DNA from: Prevotellaceae bacterium
GTDB lineage: Bacteria > Bacteroidota > Bacteroidia > Bacteroidales > Bacteroidaceae
Assembly: GCA_022508635.1 (NCBI GenBank)
Contig: JAFLUV010000016.1
Location: 1-20,439, forward strand
Direction of reading: 5' to 3'
Length of the DNA: 20,439 bases
Both the position numbers and the translations under genes were made by a program. The notes beneath the pieces are model-generated. The model saw only the letters and a list, made by a program, of their open reading frames with translations. It searched no databases and was not told the origin of the DNA. Each line of letters starts with the position of its first letter. The first letter of the stretch is position 1. Positions 1-7,771 of the stretch are shown piece by piece.

Positions 1-88
1 CCAATTCGCAAGTTGGTACGTACCAGTTCTCAGATTGGTACTAACCAGTTTTGCAATTGGTAAGTACCAGTTTTACGGCCGGTGACAA
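1..88. repeat. Four tandem 22-base imperfect repeats with internal dyads
   Basis: Units start at 1, 23, 45 and 67. Each begins CCAATT or CCAGTT, and the first three continue with a few variable bases to (A/G)TTGGTA; the fourth is more diverged (GGCCGGTGA in place of the TTGGTA end). The junctions form dyads: 14-25 is a perfect palindrome (TGGTACGTACCA), 35-48 is TTGGT/ACCAG-like around four bases, and 58-69 is TGGTA-AG-TACCA. Within a unit, CCAA or CCAG can also pair with TTGG. The array touches the window edge, so more copies may lie upstream. It is downstream of the leftward DUF1080 gene, with no credible gene over it. The function is unknown; the 22-base period (about two helical turns) would suit an array of protein sites or a series of small RNA hairpins. 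Confidence 0.72.
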
Positions 89-92
89 CCGA

Positions 93-109
93 TGCTTCCG
101 GGGGAAGCA
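93..109 (-). terminator. Perfect 7-bp hairpin after the DUF1080 gene (possible 3' end)
   Basis: TGCTTCC (93-99) and GGAAGCA (103-109) form a perfect seven-pair stem with a three-base loop, 37 bases beyond the stop codon of the leftward DUF1080 gene. No T-tract follows on the minus strand, so it is not a standard intrinsic terminator. It may stabilise the 3' end of the transcript. Confidence 0.3.
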
Positions 110-146
110 CCCAGGAGCCATGACGAAGCCGTGTGCCGCCAAGGGA

Positions 147-1025
147 CTATTCGTCGAGCTTGATGCGAACGTTGCGATACCAGACGTCGTCGCCGTGATC
201 CTGGAAAGCGATGTAGCCGCCGTCCTTCTGGCCCTCGACAATCATCAGGTCATACGCTGCGGGGAACTCTCCGCCCTTGCAGAACTTGCTGCCATCGAGC
301 ATCTCCTTCCACTTCGGAGTCCAGAGATGATACTCCAGCACCTCTTCGCCATTCTGATAGTGCCAGACAGAACCCTTGAAGACGCGAATCTTCACGGTGT
401 TCCATTCACCATAGGGCTTGGCATTCTGCGGCACGGCAGGAATCATGTCGTAGAGCGAAGCAGCCTGACGATTGCCGTCCTTACCCTGATTGGCATCCTC
501 GTGGTTCTCATTGTCCAGCACCTGGTACTCAGAGCAGGACTGCCAGATGGGCAGATAGTTGCCGTCCCTGCCCTTAGCCTCCTGAGCCAGGTAGAAGATA
601 CCGGAGTTGCCGCCCTTGCTAATCTTGTACTCACACTCGAAAGTAAAGTTCTTGAACTTATGAGCGAACAGCAGGTCGCCGCCGCCTTCCACCTGAGCCT
701 CGCCCGTACCGCTGCCGACAAGGTGGATGCAGCCGTCAACACTCTCCCAGCTTGCAGGAACCGCATCCTGACCATAGCCGCGCCATCCGTCAAGGCTCGT
801 ACCGTCGTAGAGGACATAGTAGCCGTCGGCATCGACCTTCAGCAGAGAAAGGTCGTACTGCTCGTTTTCGACAATGGTCGCACTGTCCGCAGGAGCATTG
901 GGGTCTTGTTTTTCCACACAATTGCGGCAAGCCTCGCAGCTGCAATTACACTTGTTGTTCTGATTCTGGCAGCACGAGGCCAGAAGCACTGCTGCCGTAG
1001 CAGCAAAGAAAGCAATTTTCTTCAT
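147..1025 (-). CDS. DUF1080 family (3-keto-disaccharide hydrolase) lipoprotein
   Basis: This 292-residue protein belongs by eye to the DUF1080 / 3-keto-disaccharide hydrolase family, whose jelly-roll fold resembles GH16 lectin-like domains. Characterised relatives act on 3-keto sugars made by oxidoreductases. Residues 1-17 form a lipoprotein signal with lipobox LASC and lipidation at Cys18, so it should be membrane anchored. Residues 26-36 hold a dense cysteine run (Cys26, 28, 30, 33, 36), then a Pro/Asp/Ala linker. The domain starts near YDGTSLDGW (73-81) and contains GGNSGIFYLAQE, SCSEYQVLDNE and the terminal HGDDVWYRNVRIK. It is the last gene of the leftward GH78-WYL-GH2 cluster, 79 bases after GH2. 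Hydrolase or lyase chemistry and substrate are inferred from family membership only; no catalytic residue was assigned. Confidence 0.88.
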   Translation of the reverse strand: MKKIAFFAATAAVLLASCCQNQNNKCNCSCEACRNCVEKQDPNAPADSATIVENEQYDLSLLKVDADGYYVLYDGTSLDGWRGYGQDAVPASWESVDGCIHLVGSGTGEAQVEGGGDLLFAHKFKNFTFECEYKISKGGNSGIFYLAQEAKGRDGNYLPIWQSCSEYQVLDNENHEDANQGKDGNRQAASLYDMIPAVPQNAKPYGEWNTVKIRVFKGSVWHYQNGEEVLEYHLWTPKWKEMLDGSKFCKGGEFPAAYDLMIVEGQKDGGYIAFQDHGDDVWYRNVRIKLDE

Positions 1026-1104
1026 GTTTACTGTGTATAAATATAGTTTAACTTAGTTTGCGTAGCATTCTCTACCCTCCTCCCCCTTAAGGGCAGGAAG
1101 AACC

Positions 1105-2940
1105 TTACTTCCAGCCGCTCAGGTCCTGCGGATCCTCAATGACGGAAGGTATCTTCTCGAAGATAGCCTTGATGCGGGCATTGTCGAACTTCGGACGACG
1201 GTCATAGAAATAGATTCCGTTTTTCTCCTGCTCAACGTCCGTTATCTGCGTGTAGCAGAAACCGGTAATATGCTTGCAAGCCTTGATGGCATCAATCTCC
1301 TTCTCAAGGATACTGTAAAAGTCCTCGATGCTGTCAATGTTGGCACCGTAGCCCCAAGAATTGGCACGCTCCTCCTTCGGAATCCAAGGCAGGCCGCCGA
1401 ACTCATCCAGCATGTACGGCTGTCCCTCGTACTTGGCAAGGTACTTCCTGTCGCGCATGTTGCGATAAGGCTCCACGCCAGCCTTGATGGTATGGTTCTC
1501 GACAAGGCGGTCATATTCGCGAGAATAGTCATGCACCGTCCAGATATCCGTCTTGACATGGCTGTCACCGCTGGCATCATTGATAGGACGCGTAGGATCG
1601 ATAGCCTTGGTCAGATTGTACAGATCCGTCACGAAACGGACATAGACACCATCGCGTGCGCCCCAAGTCTCGTTGAGGGGAGTCCAGGTGACAATGCAAG
1701 GATGGTTGCGGTCGCGCACCACTTCGTCTGCCCACTCCGTAAGGAAATTACGAACAGCCTCTTCGTTGTTGACATCCAGACACCAGCTTGCCTGCTCACC
1801 CCAACAGATGTAGCCCAGCTTGTCTGCCCAATAGAAGTAACGCTCCTCGAAAACCTTCTGGTGCAAGCGTGCACCGTTGAAACCGACTTCCTTGCTCATC
1901 TCTATGTCGCGACGCAGTGCCTCGTCGGTGGGAGCAGTCCAGATACCATCGGGATAGTAGCCCTGGTCAAGCACCAGACGCTGGAAATAAGGCTTGTTGT
2001 TCAGGTAGAAATAGCCGCCTGCCAAGTGTATCTTGCGCATGCCGGCATAGGACTTCACCTCATCCAGCACATTGCCTTTGGCATCGCGGACGGTATAAGT
2101 CACATCGTAAAGATTCGGCGTCTCGGGAGTCCACAACTTTGGATTCTTGACAGGAAGCACGATGACGGTATTATTTGTGGCAGGAGCGGTGCGGCTCGAT
2201 ACAACCTTCTTGCCGTCGAGTACCTGAACGGTAAGCGTATTGTCATTGCTCTCTTCGTAGAACTCCGGACGGATGACGAGCTGCTGCTGGTCAATGTCAG
2301 GCGTAGCAAAGACCTGCTTCAGAGCCTGAGGGCTGACGGCTTCCATCCACACCGTCTGCCAAATGCCAGTGACACGGGTATAGTTGCAGCCGGCACTGCG
2401 GAGGGCTGTGCTCTGCTTACCGCCTGGCTGCTTGCCGTCGCGCAGGTTGTCCTTGACGCTAACCACAAGGTTTGCGCGCTCTCCTGCCTTGACAAACTTT
2501 GTGATGTCAAGCGAGAAAGAAGAGCCGGTGCCATAGTGCTTGCCTACACGCGTACCATTTATATAGATGGTAGCCTCGTAGTCAACGGCACCGAAGTTAA
2601 GCAGGATGTTCTTGTCTGCCCAGGCAGCAGGCACGTCAATGCTGCGCTGATACCAAAGACAAGGAATGAAGTCTGTGTACTGAACGCCGGAAAGTGAACT
2701 TTCAGGGCAGAAGGGAACGACTATCTTGCCATCGAAACCGTTGCTGTTAGCCCAGCCTTTTTCGGTACCTGTCTGACCGAAGTCAAAGCTATATGTCCAG
2801 GTTCCGTTAAGGTTCACCCATTCGGCGCGTTCAAACTGGGGACGTGGATACTCGCTGCGAGGAAGATCCGCAGCCTTAACATTGCTACCTAAGGATAGGA
2901 GCAGAGTCGCTGTAGTAAGCAACTTGGTGATGTAATTCAT
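1105..2940 (-). CDS. Glycoside hydrolase family 2 enzyme, secreted
   Basis: This 611-residue GH2 exo-glycosidase would remove a beta-linked (or, in some subfamilies, arabinosyl) terminal sugar by a retaining mechanism. An N-terminal signal peptide (about 1-23, ending VKA) has no lipobox, suggesting periplasmic location. The layout is sugar-binding jelly roll (about 40-200, with WVNLNGTW and TGIWQTVWME), immunoglobulin-like domain (about 205-303) and TIM barrel (about 304-600). The acid/base is Glu424 in TPLNETWG and the nucleophile is Glu513 in YMLDEFGGLPW. It ends soon after the barrel, so it is a compact form without the C-terminal domains of LacZ-type enzymes. It lies 26 bases after the WYL gene and before the DUF1080 gene in one leftward cluster. 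Galactosidase, glucuronidase, mannosidase or another specificity cannot be decided from sequence. Confidence 0.9.
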   Translation of the reverse strand: MNYITKLLTTATLLLSLGSNVKAADLPRSEYPRPQFERAEWVNLNGTWTYSFDFGQTGTEKGWANSNGFDGKIVVPFCPESSLSGVQYTDFIPCLWYQRSIDVPAAWADKNILLNFGAVDYEATIYINGTRVGKHYGTGSSFSLDITKFVKAGERANLVVSVKDNLRDGKQPGGKQSTALRSAGCNYTRVTGIWQTVWMEAVSPQALKQVFATPDIDQQQLVIRPEFYEESNDNTLTVQVLDGKKVVSSRTAPATNNTVIVLPVKNPKLWTPETPNLYDVTYTVRDAKGNVLDEVKSYAGMRKIHLAGGYFYLNNKPYFQRLVLDQGYYPDGIWTAPTDEALRRDIEMSKEVGFNGARLHQKVFEERYFYWADKLGYICWGEQASWCLDVNNEEAVRNFLTEWADEVVRDRNHPCIVTWTPLNETWGARDGVYVRFVTDLYNLTKAIDPTRPINDASGDSHVKTDIWTVHDYSREYDRLVENHTIKAGVEPYRNMRDRKYLAKYEGQPYMLDEFGGLPWIPKEERANSWGYGANIDSIEDFYSILEKEIDAIKACKHITGFCYTQITDVEQEKNGIYFYDRRPKFDNARIKAIFEKIPSVIEDPQDLSGWK

Positions 2941-2966
2941 GTGTTTTGTTATTGGATTTTGGTTAT

Positions 2967-3656
2967 TTAGAATAGTCCTTCGAAGAGGTCACCCTGCACC
3001 ATTTTCTTTGGAGCAGCAGGATCCTTCTTATATATTTTCTGCAAGGCATCAACCGTCTGGCGAACGCTATCGCGAAGTGTGTCGGGAGCCAGTACCTCAA
3101 CATCCGTACCCATGCCCAGGATGAAGCTGGGCAGTGCTTCGCTCATGGGGAGCTGAACCTGTATGGTCACCGTACTTGCCATGCTGTCCGTGCTACGCTG
3201 TAGGATTTCAGGACTGCCGAGACGAAGGCAGATAGCCTCTTCATCGCGACTGATGCGCAAAGTGACTGTCGTCATAGGACCTTCAGGCAGGACAGGCGCA
3301 ACAGGAGCAGCCCCTGGCTCTTTGTCGTACCTAAGGAACGATGCTGCCTTGAGCAGGGGATTCTTCCACTGGAGGTTGACGTAGCGCAGAATGCGCTTGT
3401 GTCCGCGACGGAAGCGAGGCTCCAGGCGTGCACCCTTCTTCTGGAAATATGCCACGTCATTCTGTAGCATGCGTTTGCTACAGCTGAACTCACGGTTGAC
3501 AGCCTTGAGGCGCGTGTTCACATAATGAATGAGGCTACGAGTGTTGCCGGTTTCGTTTGTCTTGGTTCGCTCTCCCATGAAGTATTCCATCACAGGATCG
3601 CGGAGTGCCTCATCGAGAATCATCCAGCGGAGGCGTTGCAGGTCATTCTGTATCAC
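2967..3656 (-). CDS. WYL-family-like transcriptional regulator apparently lacking the WYL core
   Basis: This 229-residue protein should be a cytoplasmic DNA-binding regulator. The N-terminal part (about 1-95) resembles the HTH region of Bacteroidetes WYL proteins, with LQRLRWMILDEALRD, a helix around CSKRMLQNDVAYFQ and then RILRY. The C-terminal part (about 128-209) matches the WCX domain that ends these regulators, with LPSFILGMGTDVEVLAP followed by LRDSVRQTVDALQKIY. Usual members exceed 300 residues and carry an Sm-like WYL domain between these parts. Here a short Pro/Ala-rich linker (about 110-127) takes its place. The reading frame is intact, with no sign of a frameshift. The gene sits between GH78 (25 bases) and GH2 (26 bases), which suggests it controls this cluster. 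Confidence 0.72.
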   Translation of the reverse strand: MIQNDLQRLRWMILDEALRDPVMEYFMGERTKTNETGNTRSLIHYVNTRLKAVNREFSCSKRMLQNDVAYFQKKGARLEPRFRRGHKRILRYVNLQWKNPLLKAASFLRYDKEPGAAPVAPVLPEGPMTTVTLRISRDEEAICLRLGSPEILQRSTDSMASTVTIQVQLPMSEALPSFILGMGTDVEVLAPDTLRDSVRQTVDALQKIYKKDPAAPKKMVQGDLFEGLF

Positions 3657-3681
3657 GGTTGAAAGCTTTAGAATCTTTTTA

Positions 3682-6468
3682 TTAGAAATTTTTGATGAAC
3701 TCTGGGATATTCCTCAATGTCTTTGACATACGTCGGAATATCGTCTGCTGAGGAGCGGTAAACACCTTGTAGGCATTGATGGTATAGGAACCGGAACCGA
3801 CAAGGAGACAGATATCATCGTTCTCCACCTCCGCACTTGCCCAGCGCAGACTGTGCATTCCTTGTACCGTATAGCCGGTAGGGACGTGTATGCGAGCCCT
3901 TGTGTTGGCAGGGATGCTCACCTTCCATGTGATACCCTCATCCGTTCGCATCCACTCACTGCTGACAGTACCGTAAGGAGTCTGGTGCGTGGCACGGACA
4001 TGATTCAGCTGCTCGGGCATGCTAAGTCGCATGTCCAGTTCCTTGTAGGCACGACTTGTGCTCGTCTGGCGTATGCCTGCCAGATCGCCGTAGCACCACA
4101 GGAGGAGGTCGCCGAGGAGCATGACATGGTTGCCGCTATTCATGGTGGGATCGGCAGTATTTCCGTTCCAAAGCTCCCAAATTGTAGTGGCACCCTGCTC
4201 TATCATGTAACCGAAACTGGGATAGTCCTTTTGCAGGATGATACGCATGGCCAGGTCAAGCTGCCCGCGATGCGTCAAGCCCGTCATGAGATGCTGCATA
4301 CCGAGCACACCACAACTGACATGGCCGTTATAGGTTTGCTCCGTAACATCCACGATATTCTGCATGACGCGTTCCTCATCTTCCTTAGGCACGAGACCAA
4401 ACTCCAGCGAGAGGAGGTTGGCTGTGACCGTATTGTTGCCATAGCTTGCCGTTTCGGGATGATAGAAGTGATGATTATAAGCCTCACGGAGCTTCTCCTG
4501 TCGACGGTCGTATTCGAGCATATCGCCTTGTAGTCCAAGCTGCATTGCCATCTCGCCCATCATGGTGAGTACGCTGTAGTACATGGCAGTGGAGATGAGC
4601 CTGCCGTCTGTCCAGCGTGCCGGATCCTCGCTGTGTACAAGATCGGAGCGTTCGGGCGGCATGCACCAGTCACCGTAGCTGTTGGTCGTCACAATGCCGT
4701 CTTGGAGATTACGATCCAAGTATTGTACATAGTTTTTCAAAGCAGGATAATACTTAAGCACCGCACTGACATCATTATAGCGAACCAGAAGCATATATGT
4801 GGCATAAACCGACAATGCCTCCCAGCCAACGTCTCCTCCACGAGCCACCCAGTATGCAGGTGCAATGTCGGCAAGAAGACCGCTATCGTCCTGCGTGTCA
4901 ATGTTATCCTGGAGCCATTTGTAGTAGAGGGCACCATTGTCCAGCAGCAAGTTCTCGCCGAAGCAGCCCGTCACGTGGTCGCCCGTCCAGCCAAGGCGCT
5001 CGTCGCGCTGCGGGCAGTCAGTCGGCATGCCATGGTAGTTGCCGATAATACCCCAGTATGCATTCTTATGCAATTGGTTGAGCAGGTCATTGTCGCACCA
5101 GAAGGTTCCTTGATCGGCCATGTAGTCATAGATGACCTCCCCAGTAATGTCGGAAAGCCTTGGTTCCTGGGTAATACCGCATATCTCCACAAAACGAAAA
5201 CCTTGGTACGTAAGTTCCGGCTGATAAGTGAACATGCCGTCTGCAGCAGGGATATACGTATTGGTACATTTCGCCGTACGGAGATTTGCGACGGACAGCT
5301 GCTCAGAATCCGTTGGGTCGAGAATTTCTGCATGACGGATGACAACAGGCACACCTTTTTCCCCAACAAGGCGAACGCGAAGCCGTCCTACCATATTCTG
5401 CCCGAGGTCTACGATATAACGCCCATCGGCAGTGCGCCGGATGCTCTGTGCCTGTAACTCTTTCTGCACACGCATTCCAGGACAGGGCTGTGGCAGCACA
5501 ATACCTGTCGGAGCAGGCATACGCTGCGCCTGCTGCCAGCCAGAGTCGTCGAATGAGGGCGTCTGCCAGCCTTTCATCTCACGTGCAGCCTCGTAACGTT
5601 CGCCGTTGTAGAGATGATTGCTCTGGATGGGACCTTCCGTCGTGACCTTCCAGTCGGTACCACTCACGATGGTGAGGGTGTCGCGGTCTGTCTCAATAAC
5701 GAGTTGTGCTTTCAACCTCGGCAGGCCATACGAGGCAAAACCTTCGCTGAAACCCAGCACGTAGCCGTTACCCAACACCGAAGCGATGGCATTGCTTCCA
5801 CGGCGGAGAAGGGAGGTAACGTCGTAAGTATTATAATAGACCGTCTTCGTATAATCGGTCTGCAAGGTGCCAAAGACATCGCTGCTCACGGGCTTGCCAT
5901 TGATGTAGGTAGAACCATAACCCATACCGCTGATGTAGAGTGTGGCGTGACGCACTTTGCCGTTAATCGTAAAGGCATGACGAAGGTAACGGGCAGGCAG
6001 GTCATAGACTTTTCCACCATCCTCGGAAGAGGAACCTGTGACAAGGCTACCTATCCATTCTGCGTCAGACTGAAATTGTTTGAGCCCAGTCTGAAAACTC
6101 TGCACGGGACTCACGAGGTGTTCGCCGGTGTTAAGCCAAACCTCTACCTGCCAATAGATACGACTCTGATAAGGTAGTCGTCGCCCTTGATAGGATACTG
6201 AAACGCTCTCGTCTGAATTAGTTTTTTCACTGTCCCATAACAGATTACGGTCGGAATTAAGGTCAGCTTTCGAGGTTGCCACACGCAGGCGATAGGCTGT
6301 CTGCACGACGTTTGGTTTTTTGCTGACAGTCTGCCAAGAGAACTGTGCTGTACGGACGATACCTGCCGGCTCTGTCATACGACTCACGCGAAAGCCCGTC
6401 AAGTCACTGCCCACAGCACTCTGCACTATCATAAACATTGCCAAAAGAGGCAAAAAAATGTATTTCAT
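3682..6468 (-). CDS. GH78 alpha-L-rhamnosidase, secreted
   Basis: This 928-residue enzyme should release terminal alpha-L-rhamnose from polysaccharides or plant glycosides by inversion. The start at 6468 is chosen because a clear signal peptide follows (MKYIFLPLLAMFMIVQSAVG); the frame opens 32 codons earlier, but that extension is unlike a leader and overlaps a promoter candidate. An Ig-like domain (about 22-128) precedes the rhamnosidase N-terminal sugar-binding region (about 160-330), a beta-sandwich (about 335-445), an (alpha/alpha)6 barrel (about 450-800) and a C-terminal beta domain. The catalytic motif TDCPQRDERLGWTGD spans 483-497 with general acid Glu490, and the base is Glu765 in GATTIWELWNG. 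Length and domain order are normal for Bacteroides GH78. It is the first gene of the leftward operon. Confidence 0.93.
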   Translation of the reverse strand: MKYIFLPLLAMFMIVQSAVGSDLTGFRVSRMTEPAGIVRTAQFSWQTVSKKPNVVQTAYRLRVATSKADLNSDRNLLWDSEKTNSDESVSVSYQGRRLPYQSRIYWQVEVWLNTGEHLVSPVQSFQTGLKQFQSDAEWIGSLVTGSSSEDGGKVYDLPARYLRHAFTINGKVRHATLYISGMGYGSTYINGKPVSSDVFGTLQTDYTKTVYYNTYDVTSLLRRGSNAIASVLGNGYVLGFSEGFASYGLPRLKAQLVIETDRDTLTIVSGTDWKVTTEGPIQSNHLYNGERYEAAREMKGWQTPSFDDSGWQQAQRMPAPTGIVLPQPCPGMRVQKELQAQSIRRTADGRYIVDLGQNMVGRLRVRLVGEKGVPVVIRHAEILDPTDSEQLSVANLRTAKCTNTYIPAADGMFTYQPELTYQGFRFVEICGITQEPRLSDITGEVIYDYMADQGTFWCDNDLLNQLHKNAYWGIIGNYHGMPTDCPQRDERLGWTGDHVTGCFGENLLLDNGALYYKWLQDNIDTQDDSGLLADIAPAYWVARGGDVGWEALSVYATYMLLVRYNDVSAVLKYYPALKNYVQYLDRNLQDGIVTTNSYGDWCMPPERSDLVHSEDPARWTDGRLISTAMYYSVLTMMGEMAMQLGLQGDMLEYDRRQEKLREAYNHHFYHPETASYGNNTVTANLLSLEFGLVPKEDEERVMQNIVDVTEQTYNGHVSCGVLGMQHLMTGLTHRGQLDLAMRIILQKDYPSFGYMIEQGATTIWELWNGNTADPTMNSGNHVMLLGDLLLWCYGDLAGIRQTSTSRAYKELDMRLSMPEQLNHVRATHQTPYGTVSSEWMRTDEGITWKVSIPANTRARIHVPTGYTVQGMHSLRWASAEVENDDICLLVGSGSYTINAYKVFTAPQQTIFRRMSKTLRNIPEFIKNF

Positions 6469-6541
6469 ATCGTCTTTTATTGGGGGCGAACTGACAAATA
6501 AACCTGTTGACAAGCAGCCCCATATTTGCATATTTTCGCTA

Positions 6542-6572
6542 CAAAGTAACACTTTTTTTTGCAAATATGAAA
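6542..6572 (-). promoter_or_regulatory. Candidate Bacteroidetes-type promoter for the GH78 operon
   Basis: On the minus strand, TTTC (6572-6569) lies 19 bases before TTACTTTG (6549-6542). This is close to the Bacteroidetes pattern of TTTG, 19-21 bases, then TAnnTTTG, with one mismatch in the -7 box. It would give a leader of roughly 65 bases before the chosen GH78 start. Confidence 0.42.
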
Positions 6573-6672
6573 GCGTTTACCTAAAATACTTCTATTTTAT
6601 ATAGACATTTTTCCCGTCATAAAGCCGCACGCCGCACAAACGATAGTCGGCAATCCGATTTTCCTGCTTAGT

Positions 6673-6712
6673 TATGCCGTAATTTTTCTCCAACTATGCC
6701 GTAAAAATCTCC
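6673..6712. repeat. Two-copy direct repeat, 22-base spacing, in the divergent promoter region
   Basis: TATGCCGTAA occurs at 6673-6682 and again at 6695-6704, exactly 22 bases apart. An A/T tract and then TCTCC follow each copy, although the tract is one base shorter in the second. Two copies on the same helix face between divergent genes suggest binding sites for a regulator, perhaps the WYL-like protein. This is inference. Confidence 0.5.
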
Positions 6713-6838
6713 CCGAGTTACCTGACTTTTACGATGGCGGCAACACAGGAGTCGTTGCGACTCAAAAATAGAAATTTACATCTTCCAAGCATCTTAACTT
6801 TGCAATATGTCGTTTTTTTTTAGCTTCTGAATGTTTTA

Positions 6839-6870
6839 TTTGGCAGATGTGATGAAATTGCATAATTTTG
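6839..6870 (+). promoter_or_regulatory. Bacteroidetes promoter for the secreted protein gene
   Basis: TTTG at 6839-6842, exactly 20 bases, then TAATTTTG at 6863-6870 match the Bacteroidetes -33/-7 consensus in both boxes and spacing. The next gene starts 40 bases downstream, giving a short leader. Confidence 0.75.
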
Positions 6871-6910
6871 CAAGCAAGAAACACAAACAATAAATCTAAA
6901 AAACTTCATC

Positions 6911-7771
6911 ATGAAAAAAAGACTTTTACTCCTATTTTTCTTTGCCGTACAAATAAGTCTTTTTGCCCAAGTTTGTTTTCCCGAAGGAACGGAATGGACG
7001 GAGATACGTTTGGACACGACGAAGTACGACAACTGGTATTCAAAGGAAGGTGACAACTGGATTCCGAACTTTGAGACAATAAGCTATCGTGTACAAGGCG
7101 AGTACATTGACAAGATTCACGGTCGTTTCAACTGCGTATATACCAGCGGGCAGGAATGGTCCGACTCACTTGCCTTCCTGGTACGCGACGTTCAGAAAGA
7201 AGGATATTACGGCAATGTAGAGGTAACGCTCCCGGATTACTATAACGAAGGATGGACATTGTCCCCTGCCACGGCATACAGCTTCAATTGGAAAGTCGGA
7301 GATACCATACGGTTCATGGACCTAATGTCTGCAAACGCCACAAGTATCTGGCCACCAGGACACTTTGACTTCGGCACAATCGAAGAGATAAAAGAAGACG
7401 ACTTTGATGGTATACATTCGCTAAACTACACTGACGTGAACGGTACGCGAATCATTCAGGGAATAGGCGTAACGGAATGGAAAGACGGGGAATGCCTGTT
7501 TGGGCCGATAAAGCCATACTACGCATTGTCAAGCATACTTGTGGGAGACTACTCAGAGCCGCGACACTATCGCTCCATGCTTGTTCACTTCGAGCGCAAT
7601 GGCGATGTCCTGTACAATGCATGGCCAGACAAAGCCACAGGTATAGATAAAGTTCAAGCCACAGAAGCTCACGGCACCTACGACCTTCAAGGCCGCAAAG
7701 TCAGTGGGAAACTCCCAAAGGGCATCTACATAGAAGGTAAGAAGAAAGTACTGATGCGATTAAGCAAGTAA
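6911..7771 (+). CDS. Secreted protein of unknown function with Por-type C-terminal tail
   Basis: I do not recognise the central domain of this 286-residue protein. Residues 1-20 (MKKRLLLLFFFAVQISLFAQ) are a signal peptide. The middle (about 21-240) is rich in aromatic and acidic residues (EWTEIRLDTTKYDNWYS, WPPGHFDFGTIEEI) and looks like a beta-rich exported domain. The end, about 244-286, has GIDKV, then TYDLQGRKV, LPKGIYI and a basic finish. This is the short tail frequent on exported Prevotella and Bacteroides proteins, related in pattern to type IX secretion C-terminal domains. Surface or outer-membrane delivery is therefore likely but unproven. The gene stands alone between its own promoter and that of leuS, with porZ of the type IX system further downstream. 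It reads as an intact gene with normal codon use. Confidence 0.8.
   Translation: MKKRLLLLFFFAVQISLFAQVCFPEGTEWTEIRLDTTKYDNWYSKEGDNWIPNFETISYRVQGEYIDKIHGRFNCVYTSGQEWSDSLAFLVRDVQKEGYYGNVEVTLPDYYNEGWTLSPATAYSFNWKVGDTIRFMDLMSANATSIWPPGHFDFGTIEEIKEDDFDGIHSLNYTDVNGTRIIQGIGVTEWKDGECLFGPIKPYYALSSILVGDYSEPRHYRSMLVHFERNGDVLYNAWPDKATGIDKVQATEAHGTYDLQGRKVSGKLPKGIYIEGKKKVLMRLSK

Larger units (their letters stand above)
6469..6910. other. Divergent intergenic region, 442 bases
   Basis: This AT-richer stretch separates the leftward carbohydrate operon from the rightward secreted protein. It holds a promoter candidate for each direction, the 22-base direct repeat at 6673-6712, and a second -7-like TAACTTTG at 6795-6802 without a convincing partner box. 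I see no credible gene or RNA in it; the short open frames lack coding character. Confidence 0.7.

Noticed and set aside
1..88. CRISPR array
   Set aside because: The 22-base units abut each other without unique spacers, and no cas gene is present.
51..1040. Long plus-strand open frame of 329 codons opposite the DUF1080 gene
   Set aside because: It mirrors a protein with clear lipobox and domain motifs; the product has no recognisable domain and low-complexity Leu/Val/Ala content typical of antisense frames.
1270..2697. Long plus-strand open frame of 475 codons opposite the GH2 gene
   Set aside because: The minus strand encodes a complete GH2 enzyme with both catalytic glutamates; the antisense frame is open because of the codon bias of the real gene.
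6469..6564. 32-codon N-terminal extension of GH78
   Set aside because: It would bury the signal peptide MKYIFLPLLAMFMIVQS inside the protein, and its upstream end reaches the promoter candidate.
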